From Anaerolineaceae bacterium (GTDB lineage: Bacteria; Chloroflexota; Anaerolineae; Aggregatilineales; Phototrophicaceae), in contig JACKCH010000010.1 of the NCBI GenBank assembly GCA_020634115.1, positions 930,001 to 994,000 of the forward strand: a stretch of DNA of 64,000 bases, in the 5' to 3' direction. The notes beneath the pieces are model-generated. The model did no database searches and was not told the origin of the DNA. It saw nothing but the letters and a program-made list of their open reading frames with translations. Numbering within the stretch: position 1 is the stretch's first letter; every line of letters begins with the position of its first letter. The translations under genes were made by a program, and so were the position numbers. This document shows, piece after piece, positions 25,686-34,619 of this stretch.

Positions 25686-27008
25686 TTACTTTTGGGCGGC
25701 AATCAACTGTTGATAGTAACGGGCGCTCTGTTTGAATGTGCGCCGTTGGGTCGCATAGTCTATGTGGATGATGCCGAAACGCCGGTTGTAGCCTTCGGCC
25801 CACTCGAAATTATCCAGCAGACTCCACACAAAATACCCCTGCAACGGCGCTCCTTGCTCAATTGCCTGGGCCGCCGCCGCGAAATGGTCTTGCAAATAGG
25901 CGACGCGCCGGGGATCATCTACCACCCCGTTCGCTGGGGCTGGGTCGTCAAAGGCCGCCCCATTCTCGGTCACATAAATGACGGGCGGAGCGTACTCTTT
26001 AGCCACCCGCACCAGCAGGCTGCGCAGCCCATCAGGATAAATTTCCCAACCCATCGCGGTACGTGGGTTGCTTTCCGCCATAACTTGCCTGGTACGGAGT
26101 AGTCCACTATCCCCTTCGACAAAAAGGTTGCGCGTGTAGTAATTTATTCCCAGGAAATCTATCGGCACGGCGGCGGCTTTCACCGCATCCAGGTCAATTC
26201 CTTGGAGCGTATCGCCCAGCCAGGCCACCATATCGGCAGGGTATACGCCGTTAAACACCGGCTCCAGGAACCAGCGATTTTTAAAGCCATCTTCCCGCCT
26301 GGCGGCCTGCTGGTCAGCCTCATTCGTGGACGGCGATTCAAAATAGCCCAGGTCAAGGGTAATGCCGACCCGCGCATCGGGGACGTGCTGCCGGATTACC
26401 GGGACTGCTGCCCCGTGTGCCAGCAGCAGATGATGCGCCACATGGTAAGCGGCCCGGGCATCGCGTTTGCCCGGCGCGTGGGCCCCAAATAAATTCCCCA
26501 CAAAGGCGACGACGAACGGTTCGTTCAACGTGATCCAATCTTTGACCCGATCCCCTAAGGAATCGACCATCGTCTGCGCGTAATCAGCAAACCACTTCAC
26601 ACTATCCGGGTTTTCCCACCCGCCTTTGTCCTGCAAGGCCTGGGGTAAGTCCCAATGATAGAGCGTCAGGAAGGGGCGAATACCAGCTTCCAGAACTTCA
26701 TCTACCAGCCGGTTATAGAAATCCAATCCCTGTGGATTGACTTTCCCCGTTCCCTCGGGCAGTACGCGCGGCCATGACGTGGAGAAACGATAGGCTTGTA
26801 GCCCCAGTTCCTTCATCAGAGTGACATCTTCACGGTAGCGATGATAATGGTCACAGGCAACATCACCGGTATCACCATTAACAACCATGCCGGGCGTATG
26901 CGAGAAGCGGTACCAGATACACTCGCCCCGTCCGTCCTTTAAATCGCTGCCTTCGATCTGGTAACTGGCGGTGGCAGCGCCCCACAGAAAATCCTTTGGA
27001 AAAATCAT
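25686..27008 (-). CDS. Glycoside hydrolase family 1 (beta-glucosidase type)
   Basis: A 440-residue enzyme of typical GH1 length. It begins FPKDFLWGAATASYQIEG, has acid/base Glu in WITLNEPF (about 164), nucleophile Glu in IYVTENGAAF (about 352), and the C-terminal GYFVWSLLDNFEW. It hydrolyses beta-linked glucosides or related sugars in the cytoplasm by a retaining mechanism. It lies in the same direction as the sugar ABC transporter genes and just before GH3. The start ATG 27008 has a GAGAGGACC-type site upstream. Confidence 0.95.
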   Translation of the reverse strand: MIFPKDFLWGAATASYQIEGSDLKDGRGECIWYRFSHTPGMVVNGDTGDVACDHYHRYREDVTLMKELGLQAYRFSTSWPRVLPEGTGKVNPQGLDFYNRLVDEVLEAGIRPFLTLYHWDLPQALQDKGGWENPDSVKWFADYAQTMVDSLGDRVKDWITLNEPFVVAFVGNLFGAHAPGKRDARAAYHVAHHLLLAHGAAVPVIRQHVPDARVGITLDLGYFESPSTNEADQQAARREDGFKNRWFLEPVFNGVYPADMVAWLGDTLQGIDLDAVKAAAVPIDFLGINYYTRNLFVEGDSGLLRTRQVMAESNPRTAMGWEIYPDGLRSLLVRVAKEYAPPVIYVTENGAAFDDPAPANGVVDDPRRVAYLQDHFAAAAQAIEQGAPLQGYFVWSLLDNFEWAEGYNRRFGIIHIDYATQRRTFKQSARYYQQLIAAQK

Positions 27009-27025
27009 AGGTCCTCTCTAATTAA

Positions 27026-28249
27026 TCAGGCTACCCACATATCCGCACTAAATAACATGAGCTGCATCCCCAGCAGCAATATGCTGAACAGCGTCCAACC
27101 CCGATCAAAGGCCGTATTGCGCCCTAACCGGCTCAGAAAAATATAGATTGAAGGGACGACCAGTACATAACGAATCAAACTTTGGGGCGCACCGGTGGTC
27201 ATGGTGATGACTAAGCCTACAAGCCCGAACAGCGCCGCGCCAGGGTATTTTTTAAGCGTCGCCAGGCACGCTACAATCGCCAGGGTGACCCCGAAAAATT
27301 CCAGCAGATAGTAAGCACGCATCTGTGGATTACCACCCTCTATAATTTGCTCAAAGGCGACCTGGACTCCCGCCGAAAAGCGTTCCCAGTCCAGAAAACT
27401 ACGCCCGAACCAGTTATCCTCGACCAGCCCGTGCTGCGTGCCGAGTGCCAATTGCCACAAGCCATAGGCCAGCACTGGCGCCAAGACGAGCAGCCCTTTC
27501 AGGATAACCCGGCTTGAAAACCGGAAATTGCGCCAACCACCCGTCGCCTGCCACCAGGCGAACGCCAGTGGAATCACCAGTACCGCCCCCATCGCGCGTG
27601 TCCAGGTGGCAAAGAAGGCCAGCACCGCTGCCCAAAACAGGTGTCTCCGGCGGGCCAGCGCCAGAGCGCCAAAGGCTAACGCGATGAACAGTCCTTCAGT
27701 ATAAACCTGAGCCAGGAAGAAACCCGTCGGGAAGATGAGCAGGTAAAACACCGCCCGCAGCGCCCCGGACTCTTCCAGTTCATCGCGTGTCAGGTCGTAG
27801 AGTGCCAGCATCCCGAAAAAGGTACTGACCAGCGACACCAGCACCCCGGCTAAGGTCGAGGTTGCGACGGGCGTCAGATTGAGGATTTGCAATGGAAAGC
27901 GGACGATTTTGATGAGATACGGATACAGCGGAAAAAAGGCGTAATTCAAATAGACTTCGCCCTGGCCGGGAACATCCACCGTCCGGGTATCCGGGTCATC
28001 ATACCCGACAGTCGCAATCGAAAGGTAATACTCAGAATCCCACGATACCTGGCGGTTCATGAAGGGGTCGAGCAGATATGGTTTGTTATTCTGGCTGGTT
28101 CGTGCGGTTTCTTGGGGTGTCCAACTCAACGCACGATCCGGGCGCTTGAGTTCCAGGCGACTATCCAGCACCGCCGGAAACCCAATGATAATCACCGCCC
28201 ATACCACCCAGATGAGAAACAAATCACGAAAACGAGTCTGTTTGAGCAT
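27026..28249 (-). CDS. Multi-pass membrane protein, PIG-V/mannosyltransferase-like
   Basis: About 407 residues and eight or more TM helices. An extracytoplasmic segment carries WDSEYYLSIATVGY and AFFPLYPYLIK, which match the WDxxxYxxIAxxGY and FFPLYP signatures of PIG-V-like polyprenol-sugar glycosyltransferases. It would transfer a lipid-linked sugar to an acceptor outside the membrane; donor and acceptor are unknown. It is odd in an operon of degradative enzymes. ATG 28249 is preferred; ATG 28300 is in frame but neither has a clear ribosome-binding site. A 260-base gap upstream suggests it may have its own promoter. Confidence 0.7.
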   Translation of the reverse strand: MLKQTRFRDLFLIWVVWAVIIIGFPAVLDSRLELKRPDRALSWTPQETARTSQNNKPYLLDPFMNRQVSWDSEYYLSIATVGYDDPDTRTVDVPGQGEVYLNYAFFPLYPYLIKIVRFPLQILNLTPVATSTLAGVLVSLVSTFFGMLALYDLTRDELEESGALRAVFYLLIFPTGFFLAQVYTEGLFIALAFGALALARRRHLFWAAVLAFFATWTRAMGAVLVIPLAFAWWQATGGWRNFRFSSRVILKGLLVLAPVLAYGLWQLALGTQHGLVEDNWFGRSFLDWERFSAGVQVAFEQIIEGGNPQMRAYYLLEFFGVTLAIVACLATLKKYPGAALFGLVGLVITMTTGAPQSLIRYVLVVPSIYIFLSRLGRNTAFDRGWTLFSILLLGMQLMLFSADMWVA

Positions 28250-28404
28250 AGACAAAACCTGAACTACTATCCCCGCCAATAGATAGACGTGGACAGGCAT
28301 TTTTCTAAAATAACGTCTATAAAACGCGCTATGTTGAAATGAGAATGCGCTGCTTTTCGTGCCGCTGGCTTGTTCAGGCTTTTAGGCTATGGAGCCATCT
28401 TTTC

Positions 28405-28426
28405 CTGACCGCTGACGGCTGAAAGC
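28405..28426. repeat. Dispersed short repeat, copy 2
   Basis: CTGACCGCTGACGGCTGAAAGC here matches 22716-22737 at 17 of 22 bases. It lies in the 259-base gap between two minus-strand genes, which holds no supported gene. Confidence 0.4.
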
Positions 28427-28508
28427 CAACAACTGATGACTCATCCTCCTTGGCCGGGAAGCCTTTTTTTCGACCTGTATCAGCGTATAAAATGCAATCT
28501 ATCGCTGC

Positions 28509-29789
28509 TTATGCCGGTGGCACAATATATAGCGTGACGGACTGTGCGGGCAGGGTAAGCGTGTCGCCATTCGTGAGTTTCAGATCGTCTATTTGCTCGG
28601 CCAGATGATCGGCATCAAAACGCCACACCGCTGCTACGTCCTCCGACGTAAAACCGTCCAATTGAATCTGGCGCCGCTGCTCGGTGTCCAACAAGTTAAC
28701 CACTATGAGTGTCAATGCCCCGTCATCGCGCAGCGCGGCATACACCGTAACATCGTTATCCGCCGCCTCACTGAAAACCAGTTCTGTCCCGAATTGCTGG
28801 TAGAGCTGGTAAACATAGTAGGTGGGGCGGACGGTGTAGCGGTCTACCAGGCCGAAGCCCGAACCCGTTGCGGCCAGCGCAAAATAATTGACGATGTCCA
28901 CCTGTTCTCGAATAAATCGACCCAATACATCCGCCCACCAGATCGCGTTATAAAAGGAATCGGGCGTGGCTACATTGCCGACGCTGTTGCTCCAGTGTGA
29001 ATTGATTTCGGTCACGGCCACAGGCATATCGTAACCAACCGTATCCCGAATATCCTGCCGCAGCAGTTCGATCATGGTGTCGGCTTCAGGCGCATTCAGT
29101 CGCAGTTCGTCAATAGATGTGCTGCTGGTTTTGGTCAACGGGAACGGATAGCGGTGAATCGAGACAATATCCACCATGTCCCCGTTCACTTTCAGGAACT
29201 CGCGCACCCAGTCGCGCATGTCCTGAAGATAGGCCGGGGCCGTGGCGTTGGGTGCGTATTGGTGGACTTCCGGGCCAATGAAAATAATTTCCGGGTCTAC
29301 CGCCCGCATCGCTTCGGCGAATACCCGCCATTCCTGGTTAAAGCGTTCAATGGTGTAGTCGTCATAGAGCGTCGGTTCGTTGCCGATGCTCCAATAACGC
29401 ACACCATAGCCTTTTTCAACGTTCGCATAGCGCACCAGTTCCGCTGCCTGTTCGGGCGTACCACCTTCCAGCCGGGCGGTGATATACGGTTCGGCGTTCC
29501 AGGCATGTACCTGAAGCATGAACAGATCAAGCTGCTCAGGCCGGATATTGTTCTGATCGCCCCAGTTCCCGGCGGGAAAACGCAGTAACGTCAGGCCGGA
29601 GTGCAATGCCTCATCCGCCATATCCAGGCTGACCAGCGCCCAGGGGCCATAGTTCGCGCCGTATACATACGGGCTGATTGTGCCAAGAGTCTGCTCTGCA
29701 TCTACCCGCAGAGTCTTTGTCTCATCCTGGGCGGCGGCGGGCAAGCTGAGGAACAGTGCTATACCAAGTATCAGAATCAGCCGTTTCAT
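28509..29789 (-). CDS. Secreted (beta/alpha)8 glycoside hydrolase, arabinofuranosidase/GH39/GH44-like
   Basis: A 426-residue protein with a clear signal peptide (cleavage near AAAQD, residue 21). The core begins ISPYVYGANYG and has the clan-A acid/base motif RYWSIGNEP and a likely nucleophile Glu in MPVAVTEINSHW. A C-terminal beta-domain (about 330-426) is consistent with GH39, GH44, GH51 or GH79 type enzymes; I cannot fix the family. It probably cuts polysaccharide outside the cell to feed the ABC importer of this locus. Its ATG overlaps the stop of the upstream GH5-like gene by four bases. Confidence 0.78.
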   Translation of the reverse strand: MKRLILILGIALFLSLPAAAQDETKTLRVDAEQTLGTISPYVYGANYGPWALVSLDMADEALHSGLTLLRFPAGNWGDQNNIRPEQLDLFMLQVHAWNAEPYITARLEGGTPEQAAELVRYANVEKGYGVRYWSIGNEPTLYDDYTIERFNQEWRVFAEAMRAVDPEIIFIGPEVHQYAPNATAPAYLQDMRDWVREFLKVNGDMVDIVSIHRYPFPLTKTSSTSIDELRLNAPEADTMIELLRQDIRDTVGYDMPVAVTEINSHWSNSVGNVATPDSFYNAIWWADVLGRFIREQVDIVNYFALAATGSGFGLVDRYTVRPTYYVYQLYQQFGTELVFSEAADNDVTVYAALRDDGALTLIVVNLLDTEQRRQIQLDGFTSEDVAAVWRFDADHLAEQIDDLKLTNGDTLTLPAQSVTLYIVPPA

Positions 29790-31021
29790 GTCTGACCCTC
29801 GTAAGTTGCTAAATACTGCTGGTACAGTCGCACTGTATGCGCCGCAGGTGCGGTGTAGAATTCGTCGGGCGTGATGTTCAGCGCCACCTGCCGGGCGGGA
29901 TTTGTGTTCACTATAGGTCTGGATTTCGCAAATGCCCGAATCGCCTCAGCATGAGGTTTAAGCGAACCATCAGGGCGTACCAGCCCGAAGAAACGTTCGT
30001 GTTTCGATTCTTTACAGGGTGGCTTTTCCCACAGGTCCTCGCTGTAGTCGGCAAAGCACCATAGCATCGCGCCCGTCGCACCCACTTCGACCAATCGGGG
30101 CAGCACCGCCGCGACATACGCCGCCAGATCTTCCTCGGAGGCCATGAACTGCGTACGTGGCTGGCCGTAGGCCGTCCATTCCCAGGTTTCGGAGGGTTTG
30201 CCCGGCGTGTTGGTACACCCGCCCCACTCTTCCATCAGGGTTGGCTTGCCACACAACGCCGATACCAGTGCGCAGGTATAGGGAACCAGATCAGGGTCAA
30301 GGCTATGCTGCGCCCAGGGTAGGTACATCGGATAACCGTGCATCACGGCGACATCCGTCTCCGCAAAGACTTGATCCACCCGCAGGCCGTTATCCTCATG
30401 CAGACTGGCGACATGCAGACCACAGGTGACTGGATGCTTGTCGTCAAGCGTCTTGATAAGCTGAGTCATTTCGCGCACCCAGGCGCGACCCGCTGCCGCA
30501 TCTGACGGCCAGGCGAATAAATCCGGCTCGTTCCCCAGATTCCACATCCATATTCCAGGGTGGTCTTTGAGCGCCGCCACCACCGTCGTCAGTAGCCGGC
30601 GACTGGCTACCAGCGCAACCGGGTCGGAAAACATATTCCGGTATCCACAGGGGACAATCTGCCCGCCGCTCACAAGCTGCTTGCAGTGCGGCGACGGGGC
30701 AGCGGCCTGCGAGGCCAGCAGCCAGCCCGGCGACCAGTTCGGGCCGCTCATGTGGCCGGTGAAGAAGGTGACATCCAGCCCCAGGCCGTGTTCAGCGGCT
30801 ATATCGCAGACCGTTTCCAGGTTCTTTAAGCATTCGGTGGAAACGGTATCGGGCGTTGGCTGCCAGTCGTCCCATAACAGGAACAGGCGCACCACATTCA
30901 TGCCCAGGTCGGCAATCAGGGCGAATTCATCCCGTACTTCCCCGGCATCAAAATCCGACCACCAGTACATCGCCTTGCGGCGCGGCCAGTAATTGACACC
31001 TAAAACAAACGGCTGCGCCAT
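29786..31021 (-). CDS. GH5-like glycoside hydrolase (clan A, mannanase/glucanase type)
   Basis: A 411-residue protein without a signal peptide. Motifs: GVNYWPRRKAMYWW at the start, the acid/base Glu in MWNLGNEPD, and the nucleophile Glu in PTLMEEWGG, the paired Glu arrangement of retaining clan-A enzymes such as GH5 endo-mannanases. It shares one base with the upstream permease stop (TAATG) and overlaps the next gene by four bases, so it belongs to the ABC-transporter operon and likely acts on imported oligosaccharides. The exact substrate cannot be told from sequence alone. Confidence 0.8.
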   Translation of the reverse strand: MAQPFVLGVNYWPRRKAMYWWSDFDAGEVRDEFALIADLGMNVVRLFLLWDDWQPTPDTVSTECLKNLETVCDIAAEHGLGLDVTFFTGHMSGPNWSPGWLLASQAAAPSPHCKQLVSGGQIVPCGYRNMFSDPVALVASRRLLTTVVAALKDHPGIWMWNLGNEPDLFAWPSDAAAGRAWVREMTQLIKTLDDKHPVTCGLHVASLHEDNGLRVDQVFAETDVAVMHGYPMYLPWAQHSLDPDLVPYTCALVSALCGKPTLMEEWGGCTNTPGKPSETWEWTAYGQPRTQFMASEEDLAAYVAAVLPRLVEVGATGAMLWCFADYSEDLWEKPPCKESKHERFFGLVRPDGSLKPHAEAIRAFAKSRPIVNTNPARQVALNITPDEFYTAPAAHTVRLYQQYLATYEGQT

Positions 31022-32100
31022 TATTTTTCGACACCCGTGATGACGATCCCGCGCATGAATACTTTCTGGGCGAGGAAGAAAATGATGAGCGGCAGCACCA
31101 TCGCCATCAGCGAGGTGGCCTGAACGAGTTCGGGATGCGGCCCATACTGGAAGTTGAAAATCTGCACGCCCACTGAAATCGGCTGGAGTTCCGGCTTGGA
31201 CAACAGGTAAATCAGTGGCCCAAAAAAGTCATTCCAGGCGAATACAAAGTGGAAGATACCCACCGCAATGATCGCTGCCCACGACTGCGGGATAATAACC
31301 GAAACAAGCACACGGAAGGGGCCAGCGCCATCAATCATCGCCGCCTCATCCAGTTCGCGCGGCAGGGTCATGAAATACTGACGCAGCAGGAACACGTTGT
31401 AAGCGTTGGCGAAGAAGTGCGGCACGATGAGCGGCAGCCATGTCCCTACCCAGCCGATTGTCGAGAAAAAGGCATAAGTCGGAATCAATGTCACCTGACT
31501 GGGGAGGATAATCGTGCCGATCAGGACAATGAAAAGCACATTCTTGCCGGGGATGGGAAAACGGGCAAAAGCATAGGCTACCGAGATACACGATAACAGT
31601 GTGCCGATCATCCCGGCGACAGCAATCACCAGCGTGTTCCCAAACATACGCGGGAAATTCGCTTCTTCCCATGCGGTTGGATAGTTATCGAAGTACGGGC
31701 TGAATTCCTGCACTTCAGGGAGTAGCCGCCAGTTGCCTTCCCATTCAATCAGGCCGGCATCCGGGTTAGCCGGGTCTATGAACTGGCTGGCTTGGCGTCC
31801 TTTCTTGACCAGCGCCCATTGCTGCGTACCGTTATCGGTTGGCACTTCAACAATGGGATATTCCTTGCCTTCATAGGTATAAGTAACCGGAATGAGGGGA
31901 AGGATGGATGAATCCTGCGTTTGCGCCAGCATGTCGCTGCTGCGCAGGGAAACCAGCACCATATTGCCGAATGGCAGCAGATAAACCACTAAAACCATGA
32001 ACGCAAAGAGCGTAATGAGCGCCTTGATGGTAAACCCACGAAGCTGACGCGAATAAAAGGGAGATGTATTGACCGAACGTGAGATGGATGAACTTGCCAT
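31021..32100 (-). CDS. Carbohydrate ABC transporter permease (MalG type)
   Basis: Start 32100 (MASSSISR) is preceded by a GGGGGAGAAG site one base from the previous stop; the in-frame ATG 32157 would overlap that gene widely. The 359-residue permease has six TM segments and the EAA loop (ELDEAAMIDGAGPF). Between TM1 and TM2 it has an extracytoplasmic insert of about 100 residues (about 65-160), longer than in classic MalG. It forms the channel with the MalF-type partner. No ATPase gene is in the locus, so a shared MsmX-like ATPase elsewhere is likely. Confidence 0.92.
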   Translation of the reverse strand: MASSSISRSVNTSPFYSRQLRGFTIKALITLFAFMVLVVYLLPFGNMVLVSLRSSDMLAQTQDSSILPLIPVTYTYEGKEYPIVEVPTDNGTQQWALVKKGRQASQFIDPANPDAGLIEWEGNWRLLPEVQEFSPYFDNYPTAWEEANFPRMFGNTLVIAVAGMIGTLLSCISVAYAFARFPIPGKNVLFIVLIGTIILPSQVTLIPTYAFFSTIGWVGTWLPLIVPHFFANAYNVFLLRQYFMTLPRELDEAAMIDGAGPFRVLVSVIIPQSWAAIIAVGIFHFVFAWNDFFGPLIYLLSKPELQPISVGVQIFNFQYGPHPELVQATSLMAMVLPLIIFFLAQKVFMRGIVITGVEK

Positions 32101-32101
32101 G

Positions 32102-33052
32102 TTACACTTCTCCCCCCGAGTAATACACCCAGCGACGTGATGTAGCGAAAATCCCAATCGTCAGAAGCAGCCCAATCGCAAACAGGAACCACGCCAGAGT
32201 TGCAGCATATCCCATATCAAAGAACTGGAACGCTGTTCGGTAGAGATACAGGTTAATAAAATTCGTATCTGGATTGGAACGGGTTGTGCTGGAGAGCACA
32301 AACGGTACGACAAAATACTGCATCAGCCCGATGGTCGTCAGCACCAGGTTATATAGGATGACCGGTGAGATCATCGGCAGCGTGATCTTGCGGAATTTAG
32401 TGAACGGGCCGGCTCCATCTACATCAGCGGCCTCATAAAGTTCAGTCGGAACGCCCTGCATGGATGCCAGCATGGTTAGCATGGCATTGCCAACGCCCCA
32501 TAACCCGATTAAGACCATTGCCGGGTGAATCCAGGCTGTATCGAATAACCAGTTGGGTGGGTCGGCGATATTGAGCAGGCGTAGCAGCCGGTTCAGCCAG
32601 CCGGTTTGCCCGTTCAGGAACGACTGCCAGATGAATACACCGGAAATCGCCGGAACCATATAGGGCATGTAAAACAGTACACGCAGGATGGGCTTACCGG
32701 CCACATATTTTGAGTTCAGCAGTGCGGCCAGCATCAAAGGAAAGATAATAGAAACGGGCAGGGCGATGATGCCGAACTTGAGAGTGACCCCCAGGGATTG
32801 CAGCGTGGCCGGGTCAACCAGTAGATTCTGCCAGTTTTTCAGGCCGACCCAGCTAATCTCCTCGCCGATTTTGAAATCGGTAAAACTGAAAACCAGGGAA
32901 GCCGCAATCGGGAAGGCCGTAAACGCCAGAAACCCTATAATCCAAGGTGAAAGAAAGACCCATCCCCAGAAGCGCTGCCGCTGTTCGATTGACCTTGTAC
33001 GCATGATATTCTGGGCTATAGAAGCCCCGGTTGAGGCGGATTGTGAAGTCAT
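32102..33052 (-). CDS. Carbohydrate ABC transporter permease (MalF type)
   Basis: Start 33052 (MTSQSAS) has AGGACGG upstream; the longer frame from 33130 is not supported. The 316-residue protein has six TM segments, the N-terminal WGWVFLSPWIIGFLAF helix and an EAA loop (ELYEAADVDGAGPF). It pairs with the MalG-type permease encoded next and receives sugar from the binding protein encoded upstream. Confidence 0.93.
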   Translation of the reverse strand: MTSQSASTGASIAQNIMRTRSIEQRQRFWGWVFLSPWIIGFLAFTAFPIAASLVFSFTDFKIGEEISWVGLKNWQNLLVDPATLQSLGVTLKFGIIALPVSIIFPLMLAALLNSKYVAGKPILRVLFYMPYMVPAISGVFIWQSFLNGQTGWLNRLLRLLNIADPPNWLFDTAWIHPAMVLIGLWGVGNAMLTMLASMQGVPTELYEAADVDGAGPFTKFRKITLPMISPVILYNLVLTTIGLMQYFVVPFVLSSTTRSNPDTNFINLYLYRTAFQFFDMGYAATLAWFLFAIGLLLTIGIFATSRRWVYYSGGEV

Positions 33053-33136
33053 AGCAAACCGTCCTGAAAAAACACTTTTTGCGAATAAGATGAAGGCAGC
33101 CACCACATAAGGATGGCTGCCTGTATTCACTCTATT

Positions 33137-34510
33137 TTACGATCCAAGCGCCTCGTCAACAATCGCCTGGAGGTCGGACTGGAGGCGATCCAGTTCGGCG
33201 TCAACATCCATTTCGGCACCGGCATCACCGCGCAGCATCGCCGCGAAATCGCTGAACCGAATCTGCCCCTTGGCGAAACCCGGGTACCAGGATTCATGAT
33301 GCGGAATGGGCGCGAAGTCAATGCTGGGCGCCACAACCGACCAGTTGGTTACGCTCGGGTAGATTTCCGCTTTGGCCGCAATACCGGCTTCTTGCAGTTC
33401 AGGGCGGCCTGCATACGCACCGTAAGCGGTGAGCAGATCAAGCGCACCATCGCCCGTCAGGTACTGGAGAACGGTGAAGGCGGCTTCGGGGTTCGCGGAA
33501 TCTTTGTGAATGTGGAAGGTGTCCAGGTCAATGGGGGCGTAGGTGTTGCCCTCGTAGGACGGGACTACAGCCAGGTCCCAATTGGCGGTCAGGTCGCCCA
33601 GGCAGCAGGTGTACCACAACATGACGCGGGTCATAGCGATATTGCCGGAAGCGAAGGCGCTGGGCTGGAACAGATCGCTATTGAGGTAGGTGCTGTTGGG
33701 CATGAAGTGGTCAACCCACAGTGCGTTCCACATCCAACGGGCATGTTCACGCCAGTTTTCGGGGATGACAACCTGGTTGTCTTCGTTGGCAACCGGTGCG
33801 CCGCCGAAGGTGGAGAAGTCGGAACGGATGGTGTCCCACTGGTGGTCGAAACCGAACTGGACGATATTATCGGGATCGAAGCCTTCCATTGTGGCGTCGT
33901 TACCATTGGCGTCCACCGTCAGAATCTTGGCGATTTCGGCAACGGTGTTGTAGTCCCAGGGGACTTCTGTGCCATCAGGCATGACATAGGGCGCGCCGAA
34001 TTCCGTCGGTGGGTAGTTCAGACCGGCTTCGTCAAACAGATCAGCATTGTAGTAAATCAGGCCGGGATACACGGCGAACGGAATACCGACCAGCGCATCA
34101 CCTTCACGATAGGATTCGATCAGGGCATCGGAGAACTGGGTCAGATCGTAGCCAGTGGCATCCACCAGGGGTTGCAGGTCAAGCCATTGACCGGCAAACT
34201 GGTTACGGCCAGTCACACCCACCGGGCCAACGATGTCGGGCGGGGTTTGCGCAGCAATCATGGTGCTGAGAACATCAGGCGCGGTCTGGTTGTTACCCGC
34301 ATAGCTGATCTGGAGTTCGATTTCGTTCTGGCTGGCGTTAAAGTCGGCAGCGACCTGATCCTGAATCGCCTGCTGTTCCGGCTGCGTGCCGGTTCCCAGA
34401 CCGACGAACCAAGTCACAACAATCTTGTCCTGAGCGGTGATTGGGAGCGCTCCCAAAACCAGCGCAAGAAGAAGGCTGAGTACAATAATTCGGCCTACAC
34501 TTTTAGACAT
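33137..34510 (-). CDS. Extracellular sugar-binding protein (ABC transporter, family 1)
   Basis: A 457-residue protein with a signal peptide (about 1-26, ending ALPITAQ) and the typical family-1 solute-binding features: NEIELQISYAGNN near the start, IAAQTPPDIVG, and a C-terminal AFTVLQYLTGDGAL. No lipobox Cys is visible. It is probably secreted or membrane-tethered through its signal segment. GAAGGGAAAA precedes the ATG. Codons 19-24 contain a perfect LacI-type palindrome, so its expression is likely controlled by the repressor encoded just upstream. Confidence 0.93.
   Translation of the reverse strand: MSKSVGRIIVLSLLLALVLGALPITAQDKIVVTWFVGLGTGTQPEQQAIQDQVAADFNASQNEIELQISYAGNNQTAPDVLSTMIAAQTPPDIVGPVGVTGRNQFAGQWLDLQPLVDATGYDLTQFSDALIESYREGDALVGIPFAVYPGLIYYNADLFDEAGLNYPPTEFGAPYVMPDGTEVPWDYNTVAEIAKILTVDANGNDATMEGFDPDNIVQFGFDHQWDTIRSDFSTFGGAPVANEDNQVVIPENWREHARWMWNALWVDHFMPNSTYLNSDLFQPSAFASGNIAMTRVMLWYTCCLGDLTANWDLAVVPSYEGNTYAPIDLDTFHIHKDSANPEAAFTVLQYLTGDGALDLLTAYGAYAGRPELQEAGIAAKAEIYPSVTNWSVVAPSIDFAPIPHHESWYPGFAKGQIRFSDFAAMLRGDAGAEMDVDAELDRLQSDLQAIVDEALGS
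34441..34456. promoter_or_regulatory. LacI-family operator inside the binding-protein coding sequence
   Basis: TTGGGAGCGCTCCCAA is a perfect 16-base palindrome whose central 14 bases equal those of the palindrome before lacI. It lies within the signal-peptide codons (reading LGALP). It could act as a roadblock or as a second site for DNA looping with 35678. Confidence 0.75.
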
Positions 34511-34619
34511 CGGATTTTTCCCTTCGTAAACAATTGAAAACTTACGTTTGTGTTCTTATCGTTATGGGTGGTACATTAGACGCCATCACTTTTCGTACTT
34601 CCAAATCGTCTCCTCTCAG

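Noticed and set aside
33113..34537. 474-codon plus-strand open frame
   Set aside because: It is antisense to the sugar-binding protein gene, gives a low-complexity Gly/Val/His protein, and the opposite strand has a signal peptide and conserved family motifs.
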